Shown one piece after another: positions 32,485 to 45,313 of a stretch of DNA of 64,000 nt (its first letter is position 1; every line of letters begins with the position of its first letter). The position numbers and the translations under genes were made by a program. This DNA comes from Udeniomyces pyricola (Eukaryota > Basidiomycota > Tremellomycetes > Cystofilobasidiales > Mrakiaceae). Below the pieces are notes generated by a model. The model had not been told where the DNA came from. It ran no database searches and saw only the letters and a program-made list of their open reading frames with translations. The DNA lies in contig BCIK01000001.1 of the NCBI GenBank assembly GCA_039545295.1, positions 124,001 through 188,000 on the forward strand. The letters run 5' to 3'.

Positions 32485-35400
32485 TTAAGCTTCCATTTCT
32501 GAGTTCTCCGCACCAGTCCCGGACGTAACTGCTCCCTCATCACCCGACCCTCCAGCCGTCTCGCCGTCCCCTTCCTCTTCCTCCTCCTCTTCGTCCGATT
32601 CGTCATCGTCGTCGTCGTCGAGCAGTCCTCCGCCTGATCCGCCGGCGGCCGCTTGAGCTTGCTTCCAAGCGTGCGCCATTTGAAGGAGCCTGTCCGTTTT
32701 GAAAAAAAAAAAAAAGAAAAAAAAGAGGGGGAGAAGGTGGAAAGTCAGGTCAACCAAAAAGAAAAAAAAAGGAAAAGAAAAAAAAGGAAGAAAGAAAAAA
32801 GCCAGAAGGCGGAGAAACCCCAAGAAAGGAAGGAAGGGGAAGGGAAGATAGAGGAATGAAGAGAAGGAAGCAAAGGATGAGAGGGAAGGGAAAAGAGAGA
32901 AACGAACTTGTAGTTGGTCGGGTTGGCTTCGCGTTCGTCGTCGGCAAAGATCATGTCCCAGTCTAGTTAAGGATTTGTTGGTTCGTTTCGAGATGACGAA
33001 GAACGAGGAGGAGAAGAAGAAGAAGGAATGATCGGTCAGTTGAGGACACAAACGAAAAGAAAGAAAAAAAGACTACAAAAAAAAACAAGAAAACAAGGGA
33101 ACATACACTCTTCGAGTCCACCCGAGCCGTCTTCGAGCTTGCGCCACTTCTTGACGACGCGGGGCATGAGTTCCTGGACCTTGGTCGCGTCGACGTCGGT
33201 ACCGTGGTAACTCTCAAACTCCTTCCAGGCCTCGAGCAGGACGACACGCTACCATTGGTNAAAAGGGGGNNGGGNGGNGGGGAAAGNGGGGGGGGGGGGG
33301 AGTGGGTCAATCGGTTACGATGAGGTGTCGGTCGAAGGATAGAAGGTAGGGTTCGAAAGAAAGGTGGATAGTCGGATGATCAGCTCGCGAGCCCATCGCC
33401 CAGCCATCAAGGACCACAAAACCGGGAAAAACACAATTCCAAACGTAACCAAGCCCCACGGAAAAACGTGACGCTTACCTCCTCCTTGAGTCCTCTCGCC
33501 TTGAGATCGGCATACCCTCTCTGGAGCACTTTCCTCGCCGTCTCGGGGTCGCCCGACTCGCCTTCGAGTTCCTCTCCATCCTCGTCCGTCATTGCCTGAA
33601 CTTCGGACAAGGCGTACGCAATCCATACCTGTATTTGTGTGTGTGTGGATGTGTTTATGAATGAAGGTTTGAGGGGAAGAAGAAGAGATGATGGGCAAAG
33701 GAGTACAAGCAAAAAGAGTTGTGGAGAGGGGGATTGTTCGGCGAAATAAGGTGAGTAACGGGAAGAATAAAGTACTGAGCGAACAGGCTCAAAGAGGCAA
33801 GCAGCCAAGCCATCCTTCCGGAAGCAGAAGATGAAGGGAAGGGGGAGGAGGGAGGGGGGGGGGGCGAGGGGGTTGGCAAGAACATACCTTGACGTGTCCC
33901 GTCTTCTCCAAAAGTGCTTCGTAAAGCGCCCGAGTCCTCTCTCGCTGACCCTGCTCAAACTCGAAATCGATCCACGCCTGTGAAACAGAACAAGAACCAG
34001 GTGCCAAAAAAAAAAACCATGTCAGAAAGACGACTTACTACGGCCCAAATTGAAGGGATCTCTTCTATAAAGCTTCAACCAGAAGGTTGAGAGAAGGGGT
34101 TATGGGTCGATCAAGAGGCTCATTCGCCCACGTACCTTCCAAAGAACTTCCGGCATGTCGAGCTCCTGAGACGTTCCCAGATCGAACAGGTACCGAGCAC
34201 GGTCGAGATCGGACAGCAACGCCTCGAGCTGGGCCCATTTGACCCAGGCCGCGGTATTCGACGGGTCAAATTCGAGGTACTTCATGTAGATTTTGCGGAC
34301 GTCGTCAAATTCGAAGAGCTAACGCGTGGAAAATAGTTTTTTTTTTTTTTTAAATAAAAATTAAAAGAAAAACGTAAGGGGTGGGGGCAGGAAGAATCTT
34401 TCAGTACCTGAATAAGGTTGATCTGGCGACGGAACCAAACCGACGGACGGCAAAGCAGGTAGGCAAGGAAAGGAAGATGCCAAGATAACGCACTTTCATT
34501 CGGAGATCAATGTAACCCTTGAAAAGCTTCTCTTTTGGACACATGCCGATAGCGGTTCCCATGATCTTTTTGGCGGCTTCGACATCCTTTTGACGCAGCT
34601 CAAAGTAGGCATATTGAAGCCACAGCTGGTGAAGGCCAAGATCGATTCAAAGCAGAAAGAGTAGACAAGTAGAGATGAGATACGAGACATGTGACATCAG
34701 CCGAAGATCCTATGAACACGATGCGTATATGCAGGCGATACAATCAAGGCAAAGGGTCGTCGGGTACGGGCGAGACGAACCTTGGCAAATGTGAAGTTTC
34801 GGTGGGGAACAAGCTGAAGAGCAGCCTTGTAGACTTGACGAGCTCGGGCGTAATCCTTTAGGCAGTAGAAGGAGAGTCATCGCATGTCAGTATTCGAGCA
34901 AGAGAAGGACGCGCCTAAGAAAGGAGAAGAAAAAAAGGTGCAAGAGTCATGAATGCCGCACCTTGGTCTCAATTTCCTCGAACGTCGCGTAAAAGAGCCA
35001 GAGGAAAATGTATCGCCTCCAGAGACGTTTCTCTGCCCCAGGTGGGACTTGAGCGACGGCTCGTTCGTAGACATCCCGGACCTTGTCTGGGTTAAGCTGC
35101 TCGCCATCCTCCCGAGCGGCTCGGTAGGCGTCCTCTTCGAGACGAGCGTACGAGAACCATGAATCCTGGAAGGGGAAGGGATACGTATGCGTTCCAAATA
35201 GAGTAAGGCTTCTGGAGATCACAAAGAGCAAACCGGAATGCAACGCAAGGACGATTCTAGTCAAAGCTTACGTAATTGTTGGCATCGTGTGAGAGCTCTT
35301 CCTCGTATTGGATTCGACGCTTGCCGAGAACAGTGGATTCGACGCCAGAGCGGGTTCCATGTTGCTTCTCGAACTTGGTAAAGGCCGAGTAGAGGGCTTC

Positions 35401-37289
35401 CGATTTCGATCGGGGCAACCTCGAGAGAGCGAACTGAGGAAGCGAACAGATGAGCCATCATCAGTTTCCGATCACCAAAGGAATATCGTTGAGTCACGAA
35501 AAACAAGAAAAAAACACCACTTACCTTGTAAATAACCCTCGCTCGCTCGTATTCTTTGAGCCTTGTCTCCATCTTGGCGAACGAAGAAAATACGGCTTGG
35601 GCTTTCTCAACCTCCTCCTCGGAATCGCCAAAGAATTGTAAGGCAGTCTGGAAGACTTCTCGCGCCTTGTCTGTCGATCCATCAAGCAAGTTTACGCACA
35701 GGAACAATCACATCGTGAGTGCCGGGTAGACGATAGTGCGGAATAGGCCAAGAAGACGTCCAGATACGCATACCTTGCTTTCCTCGGTCCTCTTCGAACC
35801 GACTCCACGTAATCCAGTTCTTGGGCTCTGGTCGCGTTCCAATCCATCGCTCGTAGATCATCGAGGCACGATCAAACTCGTTGTATCGCAGCTCGAGCTA
35901 AGAGAAAGACCAATTATGAGGATGTCAGAAGGCAAACAAAGGAAAAAGAACCAAGGTTTTTTCTTTTGCGGGACTGACCTTGATGTACGCCTGCCAGGCT
36001 ATAAGAGGATTCAAGTATACAGAAGATAGGTCAGCATTGGGTTCAATCCTAGTATTCTCCCTCTCCCCCTTTCCTTCAAGCTCCTCTGACCCCCCCCGGT
36101 TATTCCTTGATCTAACAATGGCCTCGCGTGATCAGGCTCAGCTGCTACGAACCCTTGTCATCCGGCTCCCACTTCATCCACCTCTCAAAGACCTGCCTCG
36201 CTCCGGCGATGTTCTGCAACAGTTCCTCCAGGTAGACAAACTTCAGCCAGATCTGGTCGACCCGCGGGAGGAGGGTGACGGCTCGGTCGTAGAGGTTTCG
36301 GGCGTGTTGGATGTTTCGGGCTTTAAGCTCCTGAGTAGATGCAACATGGTATCCAAGGCAAAGCGATACGACCAGGGGGAAGAAGGATGAGTAGTTGTCA
36401 GTTGACAGATACCCGAGATCCGATTGAAGAGGGAAGGCGATCGCGACGACGAACCGTTTCGCAGTAGTGCATCCAAAGCAGGACATCTGTCGGGTCAACA
36501 TCAAGAGCTCGTTCAAAGACCGATCGGGCACTGATGAAAAGTAAGCGATAGGGATTGCGTCAGCAAGGGTACCATGACCACAGAAGAAGAGAAAGAGAGA
36601 GGTGGCAAGCATGAACGGAGAGACACGCGAAACACCCACCGGTCAAACTCGTTCTGACTGGCCTCCCACGTGGCGTATCGTCGCCATTCGTGTATCTACC
36701 GTTGATGGAGTCCAGATCAAATGCCATCAGTTTTTTTGAGCTTTGACCAGTCTGAGCGGAAGGGAAGAACGAGAGCAAACAAAGTGAAGCAAAAGACACG
36801 AACGCTGGTCCTCGAATACCGAATCCTGTCCTCAAACTCCTTTCGCTTCCTGCCCCGGTACTCTTGCAGCTCTTCGAGGTCCTCGACGCGTTGCTTGGGT
36901 GCTTGGAAAACATTCTCTTGACGCTCTTGAGCCTGTGCAGGGAGGAGGAAGCGAAGGCAGCGAGGAAGGCGACGTCAGATCGAGAGGGTGGATGAAAGAG
37001 CGCGTCAGCAAGGCGCGACGGAAAGGTCTTGGGATCGAGATGGCACGCGAAGTCCGACGCGAAGAGACGTAAAGATGGGTAAACGTACCTCTCTGAGCAG
37101 TTGCTCGGCCGTGATCTGGGAGACAAGGAAACATGCGAGGATTAGCGTTGATTTGAGCGGAGGAGATGAGGGCAGTTGAGACCAGTGACGGCGAGACAGA
37201 CGCGATCATGCAAGCTCGGTACGGACCTGGACGGCGGCGGCGGCTCGGTTCTTGACGCGAGGAGCGCGCTCTCCGGTACGAGTGGCCAT
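32485..37289 (-). CDS. CLF1: Pre-mRNA splicing factor Clf1/Crooked neck (HAT repeats)
   Basis: A scaffold of the Prp19/NTC complex in the spliceosome, made almost entirely of HAT (half-a-TPR) helical repeats. It starts [20 protein letters not shown], then [35 protein letters not shown] and EFEDRIR, the invariant N-terminus of Crooked neck proteins. Repeats follow in order, for example [177 protein letters not shown] and [18 protein letters not shown]. The C-terminus after MAHAWKQAQ is a Gly then Asp/Glu-rich tail ending in SEMEA. At least a dozen introns interrupt it, many flanked by homopolymers. The intron near 33260-33300 contains ambiguous bases. Confidence 0.95.
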
Positions 37290-37910
37290 GGGTTGGAGGA
37301 GAGGAAGGATTGAGGTCGAAGGAGTGTAGAGGCTAAGGATATGAGAGCGACTGTGGGGATATCCAGAGATGGAGAGACGTGGGGAAGATGACGATGTGGT
37401 TAGGATGGAGTGCGTGCGCAATTGGTGGAGAGCTTGTCGTGTCGACTCGACTCGAATCGACAACCTGCAGCGATAATCGACAACCCACTCGGGAATTAAG
37501 TACATAAACCTATTTGACAGCAGTACAAATTATCGAGGTCCGGCATATGATTTGTATACAGTATACCGTCTCATGATTCGTATACAGTATACCGTCTCAT
37601 GATTTTACACTGTATGTCATGTACAAGCATATACGATGGGCTTTCCCTTCTTGTTTCACTCGCGGTTCAACTCAAATTTCAAACGCTGATCAGGGTTGTA
37701 AAATCTTTGAATAAATAGGTATCACAGCGAAGGGAGAAAGCCCACAGGATGAGAGAAAAGTAAAAGAAGAGACACGACGTCGACAGGATAAACGAACGTG
37801 AGGGGTTCAAGGGAAAGAAGGAGAGTAGGGAGGAGGGAAGAAGGAAGGAAGAATGATAAAACTCTATACGATCGTCTCCTAACAGCTTCCAGGTTTTGAG
37901 ATGTCCACGT
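37290..37910. other. CLF1 upstream region and UXS1 3' region
   Basis: Minus-strand genes in tandem. It contains a two-copy 26-base direct repeat (37554-37604, listed separately) about 265 bases upstream of the CLF1 start. A purine-rich stretch lies at 37730-37860. No gene seen. Confidence 0.45.
37554..37604. repeat. Two tandem copies of a 26-base unit
   Basis: The unit starts gtatacagtataccgtctca and continues with tgatt; copies start at 37554 and 37580 and are identical over 25 bases. Each carries gtatac-cag-tatac type symmetry, so it could bind a dimeric factor. It lies upstream of CLF1. Confidence 0.85.
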
Positions 37911-40484
37911 CTAGGCAATGATACCGGCCTTGAGCTTGGCCTGGTAGTAGAGAACCATCTCACGGACACCCGCGAGGACGGTGAAGTTGGGCTGCCACTG
38001 GAGCTCCTTCTTGGCTCGGGTAGTGTCAGGTCGTCGTCGCATGGGGTCGTCGGTCGGGATCTCTCGGTGAACGATGTTAACTTGCTTGGTGAAGGTACCG
38101 CTCTCCTTCTGGACCTCCTCAACGACCGATCGGACCGCCTCAGCGAACTCGAGGATGGTGAACTCGTCGGGGTTTCCGATGTTGACGGGTCGGGTCTCGT
38201 CTCCGTTCATGAGGAGGATAAGACCATCGACGAGATCGTGGACGTACTGTATGTCGATGGAAAGAGAAGCAAGTTGTATAAGCCAATTGTCCCATGATGG
38301 GATCCCCGTCATCGGACGACTCTGTCAACTTACCTGGAACGATCGAGTCTGCTGTCCATCACCGTAAACGGTCATGTCTTCACCCTTGAGGGCCTGGATG
38401 ATGCTGTAGAGAGCACGAAAGACACGAGTGAGCCAACCGGGATAGGATGAGACGCGACGAGCGAGCAGGAAAAGACGAACAAGTTGGAAACGACTCGTCC
38501 GTCGTAAGGGTTCATCCTGGGTCCAAAGGTGTTGAAGATTCGGGCAACTCGGACGTCGACGTTGTCCTGTCGCATGAAGCCGTAGGTAAGGGTCTTTGAG
38601 AGAGGAGGAAAGAAGTGGATAATTGGGGTCAGCAACAAAGCAAATATGAAAATGACGATTTAGAAATATCTAGCACTACGTACCTCGGCAACTCGCTTGC
38701 CCTCATCGTAACAAGCTCGGGGTCCGATGGGGTTGACGTGTCCCCTAGAGATTGGAAGAAAGAGAACGGGCAAGGAAAAGATGAGATTAGCATTGAGTTG
38801 GAATGGTGTGATTGCGAGATATGATCGATTCTCACCAGTAGTCCTCAGGCTGAGGGTGGACCTCGGGGTCACCGTAGACCTCTTTAAGTTGAGAAGAGGA
38901 GAGGCACAAAGTAGATGGAACAGGTAGAGTGCGTCAGACCGCCGCCCGCGATTGATGTTTGATCCAAGCGAGCGGTCAAATGACTTACCAGAGGTGGAAG
39001 AGATGAGGAACCTGGCCTTGACTCGCTTGGCAAGACCGAGCATGTTGAGGGTACCCATGAACGAGGTCTTGATAGTCTTGACGGCGTTGTACTGGTAGTG
39101 AGGAGGGGAGGCGGGGCAGGCGAGATGGTAGATCTGGTCGACCTCAATCATGAAGGGCTCAACGACATCGTGTCGGACCATCTCAAAGTTGGGGTGTCCA
39201 ACCCAGTGGGAAACCTATGAAGAAGAAAGTACAATGTAAAGACGAGGCAGGCGCGTGTATCGTGATGTAGATGTGATGTGCAAGCGGATAGAGATGTCCG
39301 GACGCGGGATTCGATGACCGATGCAGGAAACGTGGGTACAAAAGCGTGAGTTTATGCAGATACTCCAGACCAAACATGCTCAACGCATGTTTGATGATGA
39401 GATCGATGGCAGGAGGCGTGTACGTACGGTAGTCCTGGAACCGGTGAAGAAGTTGTCGACGACGGTAACCTCGTGTCCGAGGAGCATGAGTCGGTCGACC
39501 AAGTGCGATCCAACGAAACCGGCACCACCGGTACTGTTGACACGTATCGATGCAGGGAGATACAGTAGAGGGTCAGCATCAGTCCATGCCTGAAAGAGAC
39601 ACAAGCGTTACGGCGGGTAACCGGTGGACGGATGTTTGGCTCCCAACCCAGTGAGGCGAGAAAACCAAACAAGGATAAGGCACGTACACAAGGATCCTCT
39701 TCCTCTCGGTATCAGCAAGGAGCTTGACGGGAGGGAATCGCTGGAGAGTAGAGTAGGAGATAGTGTGGTCCTTCTTGCTGTGAGTGGCCAAAGGAGGAAA
39801 GTGGAGGAAAGGGGGATTGTTTGTAAGTGCAAGGACAAAGTGTGAAGGGGGAGGTGAATTGTGGGGGTGGGGTGGGGAGGGGGGTTTAGAAATCAGCGGC
39901 GGAGCCGGGAGAATCGGGAGCGATTGAGCGAGACATGGAAGACATTGGGGCAAAACACGAACTCGTAGATGCTCTCAGACTTGTAAGGATCAGCCTTCTC
40001 GGCATCGACCGGGGTAGGCTGCAGGTGTTAAGACAGGTAGGGAAGAAAAAGATCAGTTAGGTCGCGTCCGTGAGGGTGAAAGCGACGAGGAAGGAAAAAG
40101 GCCGAGGCCAGATGAAATCGGTCAAGCCGCAAGGAAAGTGCGGCCAGGTCGAGGTTGAAATGAACGATGCGACGCACAAGGTAGAGGTTTCGAAGGGTCT
40201 CGATGGGGACGATCGAGTTGAAGCCAAACCTGTCGGAACCGACAGTGGTGATCTCCTTGCCCTAGATGAGTTGAGCAACGAGACGAGACGGGACAGCAGC
40301 GGGTAAGGCAGCGAAAGGGGGATAGACGGACAGGGAAGGCAAGGGACAAGTTTGGTTGTGATTAGCGCGATATTGTGTTGGGTGATGAGCGGGTGGCGAG
40401 CTGGTTTCGCAGATTAAGAAACGAGAGGAGGGAACGTACATCCTTTCCGATGGAAGCAGTAGACGAGGACGCAGGAACAGACAT
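37911..40484 (-). CDS. UXS1: UDP-glucuronate decarboxylase (UDP-xylose synthase)
   Basis: Converts UDP-glucuronate to UDP-xylose with a tightly bound NAD; in Cryptococcus-type yeasts UDP-xylose feeds capsule and glycolipid xylosylation. It starts [15 protein letters not shown] at 40484. N-terminal exons give KEITTVGSD and [20 protein letters not shown], then [17 protein letters not shown]. The Rossmann start is [20 protein letters not shown] and VVDNFFTGS. Next are [20 protein letters not shown] and [19 protein letters not shown], then the catalytic YxxxK as [52 protein letters not shown] and [16 protein letters not shown] follow, and the end is LKAGIIA. These blocks are close to identical across known UXS enzymes. 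Metazoan and plant Golgi forms start with a membrane anchor; I see none here, so a cytosolic enzyme is likely. Confidence 0.95.
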
Positions 40485-40819
40485 GATGGGGGGAAAGAAA
40501 GACAAAGGAGGGTGGGGGTGGGATAGGATGAAAGGAAGTGGGGGTCGAAGGTCGAGGGAGATGTGACAAACGGAAAGAAAAGGGCGGAAAGCCGGGCGTA
40601 GAGCTCGGATTAGAGAGGGAAAGTGAAACGAGAGATCGGCAGGGCGTGTGTGAACACGTGTGAAAGTGGGGGTGTGACTGTGTCAACCCTGGTGAGCACA
40701 GCTTTCAGCCAATTGATCAACAGCCTGATCGACTGATCATCAATCAAGCCAAGCCTCAACCAGCAGAATCCAGATCAATCCAACGCGAGCTCAATCTAAC
40801 CATCAACCTCGCCCCAGTC
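40485..40819. promoter_or_regulatory. Divergent promoter UXS1 / mitochondrial S6
   Basis: 335 bases lie between divergent starts. A cacgtg word is embedded in gaacacgtgtgaaag near 40650, and an AT-rich, GATCA-repeating stretch lies at 40710-40780. No TATA box is obvious. Confidence 0.4.
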
Positions 40820-42022
40820 ATGCCATTCTACGAGCTCGTCGCCATCATCAAACACCAAAAGGACTATGCTCCCATCAGGGAGCTCGCCAAGCTCACTGCT
40901 CTTCATATTATGGATAATGGCAAGTATGACCTCCAATCTCAACGCTTTGCACCTGTTGCTGCTTGCTTACGATTGTCAACTGCCGTCCTTCGTCTCCCTC
41001 TCTGTCTCTTCTCAAACCCCCCCGCTTCTCTCCTTACTTCCCTCTCATGCACCTACGCGTCCACCTCCCCGTTTAGGTGGACACGTCCGTAACTTTGAAT
41101 CATGGGGAACTCAAGTCTTCAATGAACCCATGACCAGACACAAGATCACCTTCCGCCATGGAGAGTGCGTTCCGGTTTCATCCCAATTCGCGTCACCTCC
41201 GCCGGTATCGTCGTTCGTTTGACCTCTGTCCTCATTCCGATGACTCATCCCAACCCTTGCTCGTCGCCTTCTCCTCCTCTCTCTCTCTCTCTCTCTCTCT
41301 TTCCGTGCAACTTTGGCTTCATCAGTTACTTTACCTGCCAGTTCGACTGCTCGCCACAGACCCTTCAGAGTCTTGAGGACTTTTACCGCAAGGACTCGCG
41401 GGTGATTCGGGCCACCAACATCAAGCTCGGCGAAAAGTACGAACTAGACCTCTAAAACCCCTTCGTTTCCTGCCTTGACAACCTTCCTCTCCGGAACCAT
41501 CACCTACGAAAGGTGGCAGTGACCTTGAGAAGGAAGACTGAAACTTTGGCTCGTTGTCTCTGACACTTCTTTCTCTCGGTCTCTTTCACGACGGTCGATC
41601 CTCCCTTTCGCAGCATCAAGCGTATCGCCAAGCACCCCAACAAGACCGTCGGCTGGGGTTCAGATCCCAATTCGAAGCCAGCGATGCGACCTCTGCTGAT
41701 GGAGCAGGATCGTATCACCCGTCTCAACCGATCAACCGGGGCGCTTGCGTACATTCCAGCTTCGCTGGAGAACCCAAAGGCGTCGAAACCTTCGCTTCTG
41801 AGCTCTGTTCTCGCTAGCAACACGCCGATAACGGACGACCGGGCCCCCGGTAGGATCCTTCCGCCCCAGTCCGGACTCAATGAGAACGCCGCTCGCAGTG
41901 GTCGTGATGCGGGTATCAAGAATGTCGTTAAGGGAGCGAGGGACGCGATGCGAGTTAACCCGTCGGTGTCGCAAAGCGTCGCAGATCTCTTCACGCCGAG
42001 ACCGTCAGTCAAGTACCGATAA
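40820..42022 (+). CDS. MRP17: Mitochondrial small ribosomal subunit protein bS6m, with a probable C-terminal extension
   Basis: Component of the mitochondrial 30S-like subunit. Exons give MPFYELVAIIKHQKDYAPIR, LAKLTALHIMDNGGHVRNFE, SWGTQVFNEPMTRHKITFRH, then FTCQFDCSPQTLQSLEDFYR and KDSRVIRATNIKLGEK. This follows the S6 ferredoxin-like fold, with the MP.YEL start and the F...P..L..L....D..VIR segment. Unspliced, the frame ends YELDL with a stop at 41455. A gtacga donor at about 41438 joined to a strong pyrimidine-cag acceptor at 41611 instead keeps the frame open. It then reads IKRIAKHPNKTVGWGSD, and a further 120 or so residues end TPRPSVKYR at 42022. I prefer the extended model because that reading frame has no start codon directly after the acceptor and looks coding. 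Either a long S6 or two adjacent genes are possible. Confidence 0.68.
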
Positions 42023-42877
42023 GTGGGATGGGCATGGAGAAGAGAAGAGCAGGAAGGGGTTATGGCTCATTAAGGAGCTGGAGAGAGGATTGAAGCATGG
42101 CTTGAATACCTTATCTGGCTTGACGTTACACATTGAGGATCGATGATCAATGACAGTCTCTCAACGTCTAGTGTATCTCCCAAACTGTCAGATGACTAAC
42201 TAGCTCAGTTTGATAAGGGCATAGGCTCCATTCGTCGGCTCGCAACAGATGCATCCAGTGCTTCCTCTGCTCAGTCGCTTATATTCCTGGCGAGTCTCTA
42301 CTGATGCCGTTCCCGGTCTCACCCTGTGCAACTTGCCTGACGCTGACTCAAACATCGTCTCGGAACCCAATAAAGACATATAGAAAAACGAACAGAAAAA
42401 GATCTAACAGGCATCGGAAGCTCTATCAGGAACAAAACAAAAACGATTGAAAAATGCTTCCTCGAGGCGCGTGTCCTATGCGCAGTCTACTTCTCTACCC
42501 ATCATCTCCTCTAACCCCCACCCGATACTTCTTCTCTCCTCTCTATCTCTCGCTTTTTCCGCTTATCCTTTCAATCATCTGTCCTTCTACCACGTTCTCG
42601 CACCATCCGGCCTTCGTCTTGACCTTTTCTTATTTATTTGTCCTTTTTTTTTTCTGTTTGCTCGAGTTTCTTGAATCCGTCAACGCATCAACCTCTCCAC
42701 AAAGGAAAGAGGGGTCGATCGCTCACGATGACACCGTCTACTGGACGAGCCTATCAGAGAGCAAGGAAAAGCAAGCATACGTGAATTAATCAATCAGCTC
42801 TTAGGTTCCCCTCGTCTATCAAATGAAAACTAACACATTCACTCGTCCGAACCATCCACTTTTCAAAGGAAAACAAC
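42023..42877. other. Convergent 3' regions
   Basis: Between bS6m (+) and the C9-methyltransferase (-). Pyrimidine-rich stretches at 42480-42670 give long but featureless open frames. No gene supported. Confidence 0.45.
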
Positions 42878-45313
42878 TTACGAGATCTCCTTCTTCTCAT
42901 CAAACCTGATACCGACGTGAGAGGGAACGCCCTCGATTCGGTTGAAGGCGTTGAGGTTCTTGTGGAGGGTGATCTGGAAGACGGACGCGCCACCCTGTCG
43001 AGAGGTGATGGTCGACGAGGCGAGGAAGTACGACCAGATTCGGAACCATCTTTAGGTGAGGTGAACGGAGCAGAAGACAACAACGAAACCGAAGAGAGAA
43101 AGGGGAAGGGGGGGGGAGGGTCCCAGAGTGCGATTGTCAGCTCATCATTATTCTCTATGAAGAACACACTCAAGTTTCAAGGGCAAACCAAGAGCAGAAA
43201 AGGACTCACCGGTCGCCGTACTTGGCGATGACCTTGTCCTTGTTCTTGAGCCAGTTTTGGTACCATCGAAGGATAGTGGCAGAGTAGTGGACACCGAGAA
43301 CGTCGACCTGCTTGACCTCGAAGCCGACCTGCTCAAGCTCCTTGATGACCCAGTGAAGGGGGATCGAGGCGTCGGCTCCGGGGAAGACGTACTTGTTCAT
43401 GAAGAGACCTTTGCGAGGGGAGAAAGAGAGAGAAAGAGAGAGAAGGAGCGATAAGCAAGCGATTCAAATCAGCCTTGGCGATGCTCAAGTCTTTTCGTTT
43501 CCCAAAAACACGTAGCAGAGCAACTACACACCCCAGATGAGATCCTCAAACTGCCACATGGGTCGAATACCAGCAACTTGGAACACGAAGATTCCATCGT
43601 CGTCCAAGAGGTCGTAAACCTGCCTGAGGAAAGAAGAGTACTTCCTGATACCGACGTGCTGTTGCGAGATTGAAGGGTCAAAGGAATAAAAGATATCATA
43701 AGAGTCAGAAACGGCAAAAGGAATGTAAGCGGTGTACGTGCGATGTTCTGAGTGAACGCCGACATAAGTGAAACCGCTGGAAGCTTACCTCAGCCATCTC
43801 GAGCGAGACGATCTTGGTGAAGGATCCGGGAACGGGATCAATGAATCGGTAATCAGTGCACAGAATTCGACCTCGGTCCTCCGGAACGCCGTTGTCTCGA
43901 AGTCGCTTGTTTCCAAAGGCAGTCTGGTTGACTCCAAGGGTGACTGAAGGGCGGAAGTAGCAATGAAGTTGTAACGAACAAAGCGAGAAAAAGGCGAGAG
44001 AAACCCATTTAGTCGATGTTGCGCAAGCATTCGCTAACCAGTCGAGCTCGCCGACAATCCTCTCTTTGTGCAACTCACCACCAGTGACGTCGCATCCGTA
44101 GTTCTTTCCGGCAAACGCGGCGAGGGTTCCCCATCCGCAACCAATGTCGAGGAGCTTGTCGGTCGGCTGGAGGTCGAGCTTCTCGCAAACGAGCTTGAGT
44201 TTGTTGTCCTGAAGCTCCTCAAGGGTCTCCGGTCGAGTGATATCCTTGACAACACCAGAGGTGTAGATCATTCGTGGTCCAAGGAACCTGTGGAGAGGAG
44301 AGCAGATCAGTCATCAGCCTCTGATCTAGCTCCAAACCGGTCTGGAAAATGCGCAAGGATCCAGAGGAGCCTTCACTTACCACTCGTAGAAGTCATCTCC
44401 TCCTGAGAGATTAAACCAAACCGAGATGGGTGATCGTTAGACCCGAAGAGCACCTGAAGAGCTTGTTCAAGACATCACTATGATACTGTAGATGTGACTT
44501 ACGGTCGTAGTGTCCTCGGACCTGCTCCTCGTCTTGAGACTGCGAGTGGAGGATAACCTCGGGCGCGAAGCGGAAGAAGACGTAGTGGAAGAGGTTTGGG
44601 GTGAAGTTGAAAGAGGCAAAATCGTGTCGGTACTCGAGGACCTCAAGGACATCACCTGTATCAAGCAAGAGGGAAAGAATGAGAATGGTTACGAGTATCA
44701 GCAAGAGAAGGGATAGAGGCAGAAATTATATAAAATAAAACACGGGGAAAAAGCGTGGAACGGGCGGGCGAGGACCAAAAACAAGAGGAGGGCAGCCGAG
44801 AGGTGAAAGGCGGACGCGTCCCCGTCGTTTTCACTCTTGTCTGGCTCTTGGCCGGCGGCTCCATCGCTCCGCTTCTTCACACGCCTGATGGGTGTCTGAC
44901 CAACCAGCGAACAGAGACTTACCCTTGAAATCAATTTTGCCCTCAAAGTAGGCGTCGTAGAGGATTTGCATCGGGATCTTGCGTCCGAGGTAGGTCTTCC
45001 TAAGCTCGGGGTCGTTGAAGATGAGGTAGTCGGTGATGGGCTTGCCGGGGAGAGTGACCTTGTGGTTCCTCCTGCCACCGAACGTCGAGGCAAAAGTCCA
45101 GTACCCGATGAGGACAGGGAAAGCGGTGAGGACAAGGAGGAACCAGTAGACCTTGGAGTAGTTAAGGAAAGGGAACGTCCACTGGAGGAACTTGGGGAAG
45201 CCGGCAACGAGGACAAAGAGCGTCACGTTGGAGAAGGCGGATGAGCCCTCGGCGGGAAGCGGGTTAGGGGCAACGACGCCGGGGGCGACCTTGTGCGGGT
45301 GGGTGACGGCCAT
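42878..45313 (-). CDS. SMT1: Sphingolipid C9-methyltransferase
   Basis: Adds the C9 methyl group to the sphingoid base of fungal glucosylceramide using S-adenosylmethionine. It starts MAVTHPHKVAPGVVAPNPLP; two membrane helices follow, FSNVTLFVLVAGFPKFLQW and KVYWFLLVLTAFPVLIGYW. Then come GRKIPMQILYDAYFEGKIDF, DVLEVLEYRHDFASFNFTP, EEQVRGHYDR, GDDFYEWFLGPRMIYTSG, and the SAM-binding core TDKLLDIGCGWGTLAAFAGK. Next are GVNQTAFGNKRL, LCTDYRFIDP, KIVSLEMAEHVGIRKYSSF, FQVAGIRPMW, FMNKYVFPGADASIPLHW, and WFRIWSYFLASSTI. The first-exon start and two-helix N-terminus match fungal C9-methyltransferases rather than bacterial cyclopropane synthases, which lack the helices. The frame ends DEKKEIS with taa at 42878. 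That stop overlaps a perfect gtaagt donor, and splicing to gtgttag would add about 14 residues ending at 42790. Confidence 0.93.
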
